64,000 nucleotides of DNA. Origin: Paraphysomonas bandaiensis. Lineage: Eukaryota; Chrysophyceae. The DNA is taken from positions 124,001 to 188,000 of the forward strand of contig CBFFRP010000001.1 in assembly GCA_965644295.1 (NCBI GenBank), read 5' to 3'. Numbering within the stretch: position 1 is the stretch's first letter; each line of letters opens with the position of its first letter. Positions 43,758 to 54,707 of the stretch are shown here, piece by piece. The notes under the pieces are model-generated. The model ran no database searches. It was given only the letters and a program-made list of their open reading frames with translations, and had not been told where the DNA came from. The translations under genes and the position numbers were made by a program.

Positions 43758-45517
43758 ATGAACACTTCCTCCGCTTCTTCAAATGAATCGAGCATGAATA
43801 ACGCTACAGTGGCGCTGAAGGAGCACATTGACCAGAGCACACAGAATTCAAAATCTGATACCCCGAAAGAGCAGCCACAACCCACTGTAAATAATATGTC
43901 TTATACCAAACGATCTAATAAATCAATTTCAGGATTGTGTCTCTAAAAGATCTCAAAGTGAAGACGAGAAAGTTTTCTGTAATTGTAAGAAGTCGAGATG
44001 CCTTAAACTGTAAGATGCATACACTCATATATGCCAGAAAAACTGACACGATTGCGTAATTATGTTATATAGATATTGCCAATGTTTTGCGGCGAAAATA
44101 GTGTGTAATTCTTCATGCAATTGCATTGCTTGTGCGAATATAGTGGGGAACGAGAAAGTTCGTGAAGATGCAGTCAAATTAATACTGGAAAGGAATCCCA
44201 ATGCTTTCGATTGCAAATTTAAGACGACGGTACATGACTTTATCTATATTTTCTCTGTAATTAGCTATTGTAAAGGAAACGACTGCAACGGGAAACTTAT
44301 CTCACAAAACAGGGTGCCGGTGCCGCAAGTCCATGTGCCTTAAAAAATATTGCGAATGCTTCAACGTTAGTACTTCACGTCATTTACTCTTATCTTATTA
44401 TGTAAACCCCATTACTTCAGGAGGGTGTACTATGTAGTTCAAGCTGCACATGTTTGCAATGTGCGAATGATGGCAGTGGACGGGTCCCATTGAAGCCCCC
44501 TAAGGAGCCGAAAGATAGGTAGCCTCGGAATATGCTTGTAGTTGCAGACCTAATCTAACTACAAATATACAGTCGTACTTCAAAGAAAGTACCATCTAAC
44601 AGCGAAGATGTAATCATGCGTGCAGCTGAAGTGCGTTTTAAGAAGTGTATATTGTCTTCTTGTATTCACTGTGCTGTGTACAGGTTCTTCTGCAGGCACG
44701 CGACGATGGAAAACAAAAGACATCCCGCCGAGATTCCAGTGACAGCACTTCCTCTAGTGCTAGTTCTTCAGAGGACCGCTCTGTCCATGTTAGCAAACGT
44801 AAGCGGCAGTGGATAGAGCTTGCAGATCACCAACGCCGCCTCGGTGAGAATCATCAATCCCAGTCGTCCCTTCTCTCTGCTGATCGACCATCCATCCTAT
44901 CCCGATTATCCCATCCGCCGAAAAGTCGTGTTTCGCCCCCCCGTGTTGGAGCTATAGGAGATGGAACAATCTCTGCTGAACCTCTCTCTACGAATAAATT
45001 AACATTAGCTCACTCCGCTCGGAAGCCCGCGCGTCCTATTTCCATCCGCACAGCCTCGCCGAACAGTCTAATATGTGCCTCTGCGTTATCTTTACTTAGC
45101 GGAAACGACCTTTCGCCTCGGTCTTTGGGTGCCGAATCTCCTCCGCACATGTGGGGGGGCAACTCAGATGTAGTCCGGCGTCCTTGTACGAAGGATCGCT
45201 TTTCCCCACATACCACTCCCTCCTGTGGCTCCTCGAATGCATTCCGGCGTTCCAGATCACTGTCCTCACAGGACAGCACTTCCTCTGAAGATGTAGAGAC
45301 ACCGTACAAAATTCGGCGGTCCATGAGTCTTCGGGATGTTGACAGTTTCTCCGACCAGCCTTTGCTGACCTCCATTAACGGAATAAAGTGCTTGTTTCCC
45401 AACTCCGATGAAATTTCCTTAAATCATGTAGGCAGCCATGACATTAACCGCAATTGGACGAAGCCCGTTGTTGACGTGATGAAATCCGTATCGACCGTCT
45501 CTTCGACTAATTTCTAA
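43758..45517 (+). CDS. CRC-domain (tesmin/TSO1-like CXC) DNA-binding protein
   Basis: Model: join(43758..43886,43933..44009,44073..44229,44276..44365,44421..44518,44573..44630,44684..45517), 480 residues. Two Cys-rich CXC modules are assembled across introns. The first: VFCNCKKSRCLKLYCQCFAA, CNSSCNCIACAN, then the linker VKLILERNPNAFDCKF. The second: HKTGCRCRKSMCLKKYCECF, CSSSCTCLQCAND. This C-x-C-K-K-S-x-C-L-K-x-Y-C-x-C-F pattern with an RNPxAF linker defines the CRC domain of LIN54, tesmin and TSO1, which binds CHR-type promoter elements in cell-cycle regulation. The C-terminal ~280 residues are Ser-rich and disordered. Intron phases are consistent throughout. Exon-like peptides downstream (45550-45760, ending EAELDRLLDD) could belong to a longer isoform but I could not join them in phase. 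Confidence 0.9.
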
Positions 45518-46110
45518 GTGCTGAGTTATGGAAAATGATGTAGATCCGTTGCTGCTGGCTGGATGTTTGATCGTTCTAGCATTGCAGTTTCCGTTGCATC
45601 ACGAAGCGCACAGTTAGAAGCATGTAGTGGTATGTATTTGCGCTAAACTGGTGTGCAATTTATAGTAGAAGTAGAACTACTGGCATTGTTAATCTTGTTA
45701 GCCCCAGTCTCGGCATTCGTGAAGCAGAACTCGATCGCTTATTAGATGATTAGTTAGTACACTTTATTTGCATATATAATAGGTAGTAGATTGTCATTGT
45801 TAAAAAGTGTTTCCCAAAGCTTTTTTTGCTTCTTTTCTGGTAGTACTAATCACATAACAAAAAAAGGTTTATAATATCTATGCTCTCAACTAGTTGACAC
45901 TGACTCTTGAGGAATGTGTTAAGACTTGGAACTTGCAGACAGGCTAGCGTAACAATTAATTGGTGACAGGTGTCCAACAATATTAATTGCAATTATTAAT
46001 CAAGCATCCAATTAATTGCTTTTAATACTATTGATAGATTTTAGAATAACTTTCTGAACTATAATCTCATCCCAAAGAAACATTATTAACATTTTCAGAT
46101 TTCAAGGTAT
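45518..46110. other. Intergenic; possible extra exons and hAT-like end
   Basis: 45550-45760 contains peptide-like stretches (WMFDRSSIAVSVASRSAQLE; SLGIREAELDRLLDD) of unknown assignment. At 45941, CAGGCTAGCGTAACAATTAA resembles the right end near 49972 in inverted form and may be another hAT-like terminus. Confidence 0.35.
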
Positions 46111-46118
46111 CTAGGTTT

Positions 46119-47351
46119 CAGGGCTGCGTATCAATTAATTGTCAATTAATTGACGCAGGTTGTAGTCAATTAAAATTGCAATTATTACTTGCTGTCTCAA
46201 TTTCAACTATTGCAATTAACTGCAATTAATTGCAATTATTTAGTACTAAAATACACTAGCTGCGAATATAGCTACCGCAACTGTCATTTCATTCTAGAGG
46301 CAACGATTCATGCGTAAAAACATAATTAGCACTAAATGTTGAGGAGTCAAGCTCTTGAGCAAGCCCATCATAACAATCGTAGCTCTACTGAACAACCTCT
46401 CAACCTTATTGGTTGTGCTATGCAAGTGTTTCATCCGTAACGAGTTTGCTGGTTAAGTCTTGCTCGCTTCCGCTGCCTGCTACCATCAAACAAACGTTGC
46501 GCTGCGTCGTCATTCGGAGCTAGACTCGCACCGTCATAATCTTCTTCTTCCTCATCGAACAAATATATTTTAGTTTGATCCTTTGCCGTCCGAGTTACGG
46601 CTTCGTTGCCACATTGAATCTTCACGACTGCCTTTTCGAAAGCAGCGTTATGAATAATAGCAGCACCGTCGCCCAGATGACGCTCAACAATCGGGTGCAT
46701 TATGAAGGGTTCGTCAATCAATGTGCAAACGTCGTGGAAGTCAAGCTGGTGTTAACCTTACTTCTGTAATTGTACAACACTTATTTTTATAATACAGGGC
46801 ATAATATACATGTATATACTCTGTATATAGGTGGATAGTCCTACAATTAGACTTTTAACACATCGGAACCAAACTCGAATGATCGCATATGATTAGAAGC
46901 AAGTAGCGATCAATCACGGAAAATGTGGAGCCCCTTTCCTGCAAGACAAATCTCTATTGTAGCCTCTTCGTTGTTATTATCATCATTTACTTTCTCAAAT
47001 AACACTCGTGCAATGACTTCTGGTGCCAATTTGTCGCTCCTATCGCTAATTAATTAAATGAATTACTATGTGAGATAATCCTATGGATATTATAGTCTTT
47101 CACCAATCTTCGATTTTTATCCAAAAATTGGATATTTTTACTAAACATGCCGTTTTTTAACAACTTTTCAGCATAAAAAGGTGGGGTTTTTAATATCAAT
47201 TAATTGCAATTAATTGACAATTAATTGAAGCCAGCTGGAGTCAATTATAATTGCAATTATGAATCGATGTCCCAATTTCAACAATTGCAATTTCAATAAT
47301 TGACAATTAATTGCAATTAATTGAAAATCAATTAATTGATACGCAGCCCTG
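46119..47351. mobile_element. hAT element with 8-bp target duplication, containing a transposase relic
   Basis: 1,233 bp with terminal inverted repeats CAGGGCTGCGTATCAATTAA / TTAATTGATACGCAGCCCTG, flanked by CTAGGTTT on both sides (46111-46118 and 47352-47359). Subterminal regions are dense in CAATTAATTG palindromes. It sits within an older hAT relic. Related end fragments lie at 50003-50055. Confidence 0.9.
46300..47045 (-). pseudogene. hAT transposase relic inside the 1.2-kb element, copy B
   Basis: Minus-strand remnants: an N-proximal RSDKLAPEVIARVLFEKVND (about 46990-47040), an internally deleted middle, then 46431-46721 with IVERHLGDGAAIIHNAAFEK, AVVKIQCGNEAVTR, and SRQRKRARLNQQTRYG. 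Next comes a stop caused by a small deletion; the shifted frame gives MKHLHSTTNKVERLFSRATI. VERLFSRA is the hAT dimerisation-domain signature. Most of the catalytic core is missing, so it is non-functional. Confidence 0.8.
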
Positions 47352-47959
47352 CTAGGTTTTATTCGCTTGCAAAACTCTAGTCACATAACAATCTTAGCTT
47401 TGCTAAACAACCTTTTTCACAAACATTGGTAGAGCTATACGAATACTTCATGCAACAATGATATATCGTATTGGAAGTTTGATGCGGGCTTTTTGGCGCT
47501 TTCGGTTGTCTTTAAGTAAACGAATGGCGTCGTCTTCCTCCTCCCCATCTTTTTCTTCATCAAGTTCACCTTCATGTGCAGGTACCTCATTTATCAAAAA
47601 GCGTCGCACCTGTGCGTTTTCAGCGCGGTTCAGTTCTTCTTCCCTACCGCACTGAATTTCACTACTACTCTCTCGAAATCTGCATTTTGAACAATTTTCG
47701 TGTCTGCACCCAGGTGAAATTTCATCCCAGGGTACTGACCAATTAAAACATCAAATTTGTACCACGAAAGCGCACGAGCAGGGTAAGTAGTACTGTTCAT
47801 AAAGGTGATGGCGGGGTCGTCGAATCCCAGTAGAAAGCAGATCTGATACCTCCCGCTGTTGCTGAACTTCGTCAGGAAATGATGTCCGGACTAGCAGAGC
47901 TTCGCGTGATCTTTTGATGAGAAAAATGATGATCATCTACCTGCAGATGGTCCTCCACC

Positions 47960-49020
47960 TGCTTATGATCCTCCGCCTACTAGTAATGTGCCCCCAACGG
48001 CTGTTGCCGCGTCGTCTCTCCGAGCATAGGTGAAGATCGCTATATTATGCGTATATATGCAATGTATCCAAAATCAGGCTATTCGGTTGGAGCGTTTCCA
48101 ATCTCAAGAGAGGCAATAATGCAGCTATATATATGAGAATAATATAGTATTATTACAAAACACAAGTGGCAGAGCCAACTTGTAACGCAATAAATATTGC
48201 TAATAACAGCTATACTTGCGCTTTTTCTTTATCTTTAACCTCTCAGGTACAAATTACAGTAAAACAGTAACTCAATACTTATATATGAAACCTGGTGAAA
48301 TTGCTTTTTACCAGGTTTTAAGTATTACCTCGACATCGCGTCAGTGCCCAAGTGAAATTTCATCCCAGGGTACTGACGAATTAAATCATCAAATTTGTTC
48401 ATTCGATGCCATCCTGTTGAATAAATATAAGAATGATAAGTAAGGCTACCCAATGCTTCTAGTCCATTATTGTTGTACACACACTACACGGATCCTCTGT
48501 ATTAAGAAAAGGTATTCTTGCACATACATACTTCTCTCCCCCTCTGATAGTGGTACCTAACGGATACAACTATAACGTCATTTACACAACTATACTTGAA
48601 TATTTCGAAGTAGTTGAATATGCTGTCATATTATATGCTATGTATCTAAAGTCGAGGTAATATACCAAAACCTGGTAAAAAGCAATTTCACCAGGTTTCA
48701 TATATAAGTATTGAGTTATTATTTTACTGTAATTTGTATCTGAGAGGTTAAAGATAAAGAAAAAGTCGCAAGTATAGTTGTTATTAGCAGTATTTATTGC
48801 GTTACAAGTTGGCCCTCCTGCTACATCTGCTTCGCTTGAGACTGCAAACGCTCCAACCGAATAGCCTGATTTTGGATACATTGCATACGCATATAGCTAT
48901 CTTTACCACTACTACTTACAGTCAGTAGTATTAGTACCTATGCTCGGAAACGACGCGGCAACAGCCGCTGGGGGCACATTACTAGTAGGTGGAGGATCAT
49001 AAGCAGGTGAAGGATCATAA
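47960..49020. repeat. Long inverted repeat, arms about 370 bp
   Basis: Left arm about 47960-48334, right arm about 48651-49020 in reverse complement. Shared landmarks: ACTAGTAATGTGCCCCCA, ATCCAAAATCAGGCTATTCG, CTTATATATGAAACCTGGTG, and ACCAGGTTTT near the inner ends. The right arm still has an open frame on the minus strand (48582-48881: MYPKSGYSVGAFAVSSEADV...). The left arm is broken by stops. A further fragment of the CACCAGGTTTT/TACCTCGAC end is at 49625-49672. Probably a TE family with inverted copies; type unknown. A hAT-relic fragment (AATTTCATCCCAGGGTACTG) sits between the arms at 48356. Confidence 0.65.
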
Positions 49021-49336
49021 GCAGTTAGTACAGTGTATAGCAACAACGCACAACAATAATCAGAACAATACCGTATATATACAAAATACGACCCCGTCAC
49101 CATCTTTATGAACAGTATTACTTACCCTGCTCGTGCGCTTTCATGGTATCTCTTCCTCCGCCTCCGGGTCGTCATTCGATATGTCGCCATGAATGTCGAC
49201 GACATTCTTCTTCCCGTTGCACTTCTCCTACACCATCATATATACACAGTTAGTACAGTGTATAGTAACAACGCACAACAATAATCAGAACAATACCGCA
49301 TATATACGACATACTACCCCGTCACCATCTGTGGGT

Positions 49337-49440
49337 GTGAGATGGTATATGGGTGTATAGTGAGATGGTATGTGGGTGTATTTTGAGATGGTATAGTGGT
49401 GTTTAGTGAGATGGTAAAGTGGTGTATAGTGAGATGGTTA
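49337..49440. repeat. Minisatellite, 23-bp unit, about 4.5 copies
   Basis: Head-to-tail units GTGAGATGGTATATGGGTGT plus ATA, with substitutions increasing along the array. It follows a GTCACCATCTGTGG word. No coding relevance is seen. Confidence 0.8.
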
Positions 49441-50417
49441 TAGTTCATACTTGTAAACTGTATGTGTAATATATATATGTGTAGTCGGTGACTTTTATTG
49501 CTGTAAAACGGAAGTAATATGGAAGAAATTAGTAAAAAATATTATAAATAATACTTTTCATACTGTTATTATCTTCATAGTTACTTATTGTGCATAGTTA
49601 TACCCTTTTCCAACCATCATCAAAAATTTCACCAGGTTTTACATCAAAAACCAGGTTTTGGTATTACCTCGACTTCTAGACGATCGTTATAGAGGTGCTC
49701 AGATTGTTTTTTGCCAACGATCTTTGACATATTATCTCTTGCATGCTGATTACGATTAATACAATGATAATACTACTATATATGCTAACATAATATAATG
49801 GGTATGTACCTAAGATCAGTAGCTAGATATTATTGTAAGATGCTATATATAATTTAGTCATCCAATTAATTGGCAACATTTACCAATAATAATAATTGAA
49901 ATTATCACTTTTAAAGCCAATTAATTTAATTGGAAATCCAATTAATCATTGTTACGCAAGCCTGCTACCTATAATGGTCATTAATATCTATCTACTCGCC
50001 CGGCAGGTTGTAGTCAATTGTAATTGCAATTAGTACTTGCTGTCCCAATTAATTGGTAACCATAAATGGTAATACCATTATAACTGCAAGGACGTGATAT
50101 TATTTTGTTAATGGCCATTATTTTTCATCGTTATGTTGTAGCCTTTACTAACTAGTTACTACCGTTCATTTCTTCTGATTAGCGCCCAACATATATCAAT
50201 ATATTGCAAAATAATTAACAATTATTATTGGTCTTGAAAATACTTTTTGTTGTTGGCAATATATTGTTGACTGGGCCTGCTACAATACAGCCTAGCATAC
50301 GACATCCATTAATAACTAAATAATCTAGGATATTACACTTATAATTCGCATATACTATCTTACCCAAACTATTCGTATAAATTCTTTCGTATTTTATAAT
50401 GGTTGCAACATCCAACA
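49441..50417. other. Repeat-rich intergenic region
   Basis: Holds fragments of hAT-like ends: CCAATTAATTGG-rich sequence at 49860-49975 ending TTACGCAAGCCTG, a copy of the 46.1-kb element end at 50003-50055, and a CAATATATTG...GGGCCTG end near 50258-50280. No intact gene. Confidence 0.5.
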
Positions 50418-52498
50418 CTAATGATAATTACTCGTATTATCGATGTCACCGTCAGGAATAATATCATATTCACGCTGCTTAAAAGGATTGAACTGAGATA
50501 TTCGTGCTGGCCACGGACTGCTGCTATTACTTCTGGGATACTCTCCTACTTGGCTTGATCTCTCCCATCCTTGTCTATTACCAAATAATCTTCGCGCAAT
50601 ACAACCAGTACACATTCCACCAATAATAATGCCTGTGAATTGATAGTTAGGGGCTGTCGAGTAAAACTAGCACGAATACCTATACACAACGCCAGTAGAA
50701 CTTTCCCCCAGTATTCAACGCTAGGCTCAGTTTCTAAGTAAACCGGGTAGGAATTGACTTCGCGCAACATAAATCCGTGTGACCAACTCATCTGTATACA
50801 GTGCACGGGAGACATGACATGACGTATGATTAGATATGAAAGTGGATGAGAACCTGCAGCTCCAAAGACCCATCTGGTAGAGTGAACGTGCTATTGCCAA
50901 TGAAATCATATCCATCTGTCATCATCATGCATCAGACAAGAAGAAAAAGCATGCCATTGACCTTCAAGCAGTGTCACCATGTAGCCTGCAAGGAAACAGG
51001 AATAAGGGAGAAGCTCAGCATGCCGCTGATCCTTGATAACATCCGTCAGTCCAGCATCGTATAACACGAGATCGCTGAATGACATACTGCATAACTTCGT
51101 GGCTTTCTCTTTCAGCTTCTCCAGCGACGAGGTACCGGGCATTTTCAGTAGCTGCCAAGAATATTTGATAAGGCCGGAAACGACAAACTTCGTAACGCCA
51201 TTGTGCCCTGCAAGAGAAGGTTGATAAGCCCCTGCCAAACCACACTGACCGCCATATACGTCCTGGCAGTAGGCACTGCGCTTAGTGTGAAATTGTCCAG
51301 ATATTCCATCCATGCATCGCGCTAGTTGGTCTCCTGCGGGAACAGACGGTCCGTGAACCTCTACTGACTTACGGGGGGAAATTGACGTCAGCACTGATTC
51401 ACTGTAGCCAGCGTAGAAGCAGTATTCAAGAGCACGAGGAACAACTGCAGACCCTTCCGAAACACTATCTGCAGCTGCATCTGCTACGTTGGCCAGGTGC
51501 ATAGAACGAATATTCTCGAAGCCGTAAGAAGTGTACGCCCTCACATAGAGATCCCAGTGTGCAGACCCTGCCAGCTGTACCCGATATGCACCTTCTGCTA
51601 GAGGCATATCTACTGGTCGAGAAAATGCTATATGCGTAGAACTATCGCCCAAATAGATCACCCCAAGAGTGTGGGACAGTTGCCGCCTGCCATAAGATGG
51701 AAGCAAAATATCTAAAGCGTGATTGACAGCTGTCCAATGAAAGGCTGCCTCCTCTTCCCCTGATAACATCTGAACGAAATCGTCCTGGAAGAGAAATGGG
51801 GACAGGGTCGAGTTGCTAAAAACATTTCGCATTGTGCTAAGTATGCGCTTCTGATATATCGGAGAAAGTGCCCTTGAACCGTCTGCAAATACAGGGTCGT
51901 CAACAACAGCTAACACCGAAAATACTTTACCGTACCTCCCAAAACAGCGTAGAGAGGATAAGACCCCAATTCGGTATCATGCTCAGACAATATTTCCTGG
52001 GCACTCGCAATCACACGCAAGAGCTGACTTCGAAAACGAGTGCTAGCCGGTTCTGACAAAAAGGAAACCACTCCTGGATAAAGACGATCCGACTGAGACG
52101 GCTTGGAGCGTGGTCGAGAAATCGGGGGAGCAGAGGCGTCAAACAACCGCTACACAAATTCTTATTGCTGACTAATATATCAAGGTAACTTAAAAGTATG
52201 CACTTACCACGTTCCACGTAAAAACTTGAACATCAATGTAGTCGCTCTCTGCACAAAAAAATCGTTAGATCGGAGCAGATTCAGATCAGAGAACACGCCT
52301 CACATACCGGCAATAACGAGTACACATTTACGGGTTGAATAAGACAGATCAGAACCATCTGTGTAGCCTGCAACCAGATAAATCAAACAAACGACAGTTA
52401 TTTCGTAGTATTAATTATATATGCAAGCACTATATCGTACATAGAGAAAGGACAGCTAATATGCATCCGACAAGAAGATGTATCCCTTTCGATGACAT
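50418..52498 (-). CDS. GDA1/CD39 (NTPDase/apyrase) family membrane protein, divergent
   Basis: Model: complement(join(50418..50632,50680..50791,50854..50915,50962..51882,51936..52149,52208..52248,52308..52367,52441..52498)), 560 residues; all junctions are GT-AG and phase-consistent. Signal peptide MSSKGIHLLVGCILAVLSLC, then apyrase-type regions: YPLYAVLGDGSRALSP (ACR2 position), SGEEEAAFHWTAVN (ACR3, near 166), LGVIYLGDSSTHIAF (ACR4), and YMVTLLEDGYDFIG leading to MSWSHGFMLREVN (ACR5-like). A C-terminal TM helix follows (VLLALCIGIIIGGMCTGCIA) with a hydrophilic tail. NTPDases hydrolyse nucleoside di/triphosphates outside the cell or in the Golgi lumen. ACR1 (normally DAGSxGTR) reads ESDYIDVQVF and ACR4 lacks the usual D-L-G-G, so nucleotide hydrolysis is doubtful although the ACR3 glutamates remain. 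Confidence 0.85.
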
Positions 52499-53466
52499 CA
52501 CTCACAACAGCATCAGCACAGAAGCCTTAGTGTCAGGACATTCGAGGAGGATGGCAAGAGCGAGCTGTGTTGAATAATGTACCTAGACACTGTAAACGTA
52601 TGTATGTATGTATGTATGTATGTATGTATGTATGTATGTATGTATGTATGTATGTATGTATGTATGTATGTATGTATGTATGTATGTATGTATGTATGTA
52701 TGTATGTATGTATGTATGTATGTACTACGTAGGTACCATATGTAGGTAGCTATACGCGTATATCTTCGTAGTACGTGGATATCTTCCTGACGTTACAAGC
52801 TTTCTCCACTATTGGCATTCAAACCACATAATATCTACCACATTATATTGCCGATACCTGACCTGTGCGCTTCTTGAAGTTGATAGTAGCTGTGGTCTGT
52901 ACCATGGCCATCCCCTGAGCATGATCTGTAAAAATATACCAGAACACACCGAGGGAGGATGATGATCACCAAACCGAGAACAAACGGATCAGCAAAACCG
53001 TTAATCTACCTTCTATGCCAAGCAAATCACAAGGAAAGAACGAAGTAATCTAGGTCAGAGCTAAGTACTTATACTCACTTTATAGCAGTTACACGTCACA
53101 TATCGTATCATACAGTATGAGCAGTACTGAATACATTGCCCAGTTGTCCATGATATTCACCTAGTCGAGAATAGAAATTTTGCTTGAACATGGAGCATAT
53201 TGGTTAACGGAAAATCGTAATTGTTTAATAACATACTTACTCAATTACTCGAACGGTGTAGTCATGCCCATGTCGCTAGATATTCTTAAAAAGCAAGGTC
53301 AACTACAATGGAATGGACCCCCCCTCGTCTTTTCTATTATACGGCTCATCAATGATTTCTTCTTTTTCATCTCTTAATCTTTGCAATTAGCTCTTAGAGT
53401 TTATCATTCTGCTTAACTTGCGTTAGGAGTACCACTTATTTAATATTTATATCCTCGGGATAGTAT
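52499..53466. other. Upstream region of the NTPDase-like gene and left flank of the chromovirus
   Basis: Contains the TATG microsatellite. On the minus strand at 52864-52930, between AG and GT, is an exon-like stretch reading DHAQGMAMVQTTATINFKKR. I could not extend it, so it may be a remnant of a gene cut by repeats. The last bases before the LTR (GTAT, 53463-53466) form the target duplication. Confidence 0.4.
52599..52724. repeat. (TATG)n microsatellite, about 31 units
   Basis: An uninterrupted tetranucleotide run of about 126 bp, starting about 100 bp upstream of the NTPDase-like start codon. Its purity suggests length polymorphism. The 60-codon MYVCMYV ORF through it is an artefact. Confidence 0.98.
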
Positions 53467-53758
53467 TGTAGGACTATCCACTTACATATAGAATATATAC
53501 GTGTACATGTCCTGTATTATATGATTAGTAGTACAGTACTGTATTGTATACGTGTACCATGTAGTTAGGAATACAAACTGTAGGGAATGTGATTGTTGTT
53601 GGGATTAGCAATAGCCGTTGATATTGTAGACAGTATTATTAGCCGTTGATATTGTAGACAGTATTATTCATGATTCATTATACGATAATAATCATTATTT
53701 TGTACTTCTGTACTTGGGTATTGCTTTGCACACATACACATATGTATGCAAGCCCACA
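53467..53758 (+). repeat. 5' LTR of the chromovirus
   Basis: 292 bp, TGTAGGAC...GCCCACA, by eye identical to 58710-59001. It contains a tandem duplication of a 28-bp unit (AGCCGTTGATATTGTAGACA plus GTATTATT). The sequence immediately after it (GTAATATTACTT) lacks the TGG expected of a tRNA primer-binding site. Confidence 0.95.
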
Positions 53759-53807
53759 GTAATATTACTTAATAAGTAGTACTCAATCTCTGTGATATAA
53801 CAATATT

Positions 53808-54707
53808 ATGGGGGAAAGTAAGAGAAGCAAAATAAAAGCAGCTCCTCAAATAGAGGAATTGTTAGCTGCTTCGGGTTCTTCGTCTAAAAAGACGAAAAGA
53901 GAGAGAGAATCCTCTCGAAAACGAGCAAGAGATGCAACAACATCATCTCAAATGCAATCTTCTCCTCAAACTGAAACATCAGTAGAGGCGGAAGGAGAAT
54001 TGAGTGGAGTATCATTTCGTGAGCTCTCTTCTTCTCAACCAAAGAGAAAGAAGCAAAGGAGTGGAGATCCGCACCCCAACAGGAGTGAGCGCATTGACTT
54101 GAATGAAGTCATTGCAACGGAATCCACTCCACATGAAGTAATCAATACCGACTCTATTCCCTACTTAGGTAGTGTGCAAGATGAGGATATCATCGAATTT
54201 TGTGAAAATCTCTCGAAAAGAGATCCTAAAGGGACAAAATTCATAAGGTCAGAAATCATGGCACCAACAGTGCGTGATATGCTTCAGTTTCAGCGACAGC
54301 AGGATTTTGGAGATGAGTCTGACGAGGACTGGCTAGATCCTAACATTGTAACTACTGAGGAATTGATTCAGTGGTTAAAGCAAGCCTTTCTAGAGGAAGA
54401 GGAGCGATACTCTGATACATTGGAGCCTCTTCCTAGGTTCATAGATAATATCATTGGACCAAAAGTTAAGGTGGATATTCATGTTCCTAAAGTATTCTTA
54501 AAAGAATATGGACGTCTGAATGAGCTTTATAAGCTCATTCCGGAGGCAAGTCTCACAGAGGTCGCCTCGGATACCATAGTCAAAACCCTCAAAAAAAAAC
54601 ATCAAACTTGTGGGCGGACATTCCTTCAGAAAGGATGCCAAAGAGAAATTTATAGCGGATATAGGCCAAGGTCAATCTGCACCAAAAGATTTCGGAGCAT
54701 TCTGTAG
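53808..54707 (+). CDS. Chromovirus Gag (N-terminal part)
   Basis: 299 codons. Lys/Arg/Ser-rich N-terminus (MGESKRSKIKAAPQIEELLA), acidic middle, then a helical capsid-like region (LIQWLKQAFLEEEERYSD, VPKVFLKEYGRLNELYKLI). The Gag-like sequence continues smoothly into the downstream frame (FIADIGQGQSAPKDFGAFCR, then the zinc knuckle) once one A is skipped in the A9 run at 54591-54599. The last 35 codons of this ORF are therefore off-frame. Confidence 0.85.
   Translation: MGESKRSKIKAAPQIEELLAASGSSSKKTKRERESSRKRARDATTSSQMQSSPQTETSVEAEGELSGVSFRELSSSQPKRKKQRSGDPHPNRSERIDLNEVIATESTPHEVINTDSIPYLGSVQDEDIIEFCENLSKRDPKGTKFIRSEIMAPTVRDMLQFQRQQDFGDESDEDWLDPNIVTTEELIQWLKQAFLEEEERYSDTLEPLPRFIDNIIGPKVKVDIHVPKVFLKEYGRLNELYKLIPEASLTEVASDTIVKTLKKKHQTCGRTFLQKGCQREIYSGYRPRSICTKRFRSIL

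Larger units (their letters stand above)
46082..47765 (-). pseudogene. Decayed hAT transposase, copy C, split by a younger insertion
   Basis: The right part (47360-47765) encodes in broken frames FDVLIGQYPGMKFHLGADTK, CGREEELNRAENAQVRRFL, INEVPAHEGELDEEKDGEEE, and KRLFSKAKIVM...LEFCKRIKPR. The last few codons (YLEI) lie at 46082-46110 on the other side of a 1,233-bp element. The arrangement matches copy A (CKQMTPGHLEK) when the insertion and one 8-bp duplication are removed. Internal stops and frameshifts make it inactive. Confidence 0.8.

Noticed and set aside
45520-45770. Extra exons extending the CRC protein
   Set aside because: Peptide-like stretches exist but no GT-AG combination joins them in phase to the last exon without ignoring the in-frame stop at 45515-45517.
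52567-52749. 60-codon ORF of repeated MYVC
   Set aside because: Translation of the (TATG)n microsatellite.
52864-52930. Exon-like minus-strand stretch between AG and GT
   Set aside because: Only one exon could be seen, with nothing to join on either side.
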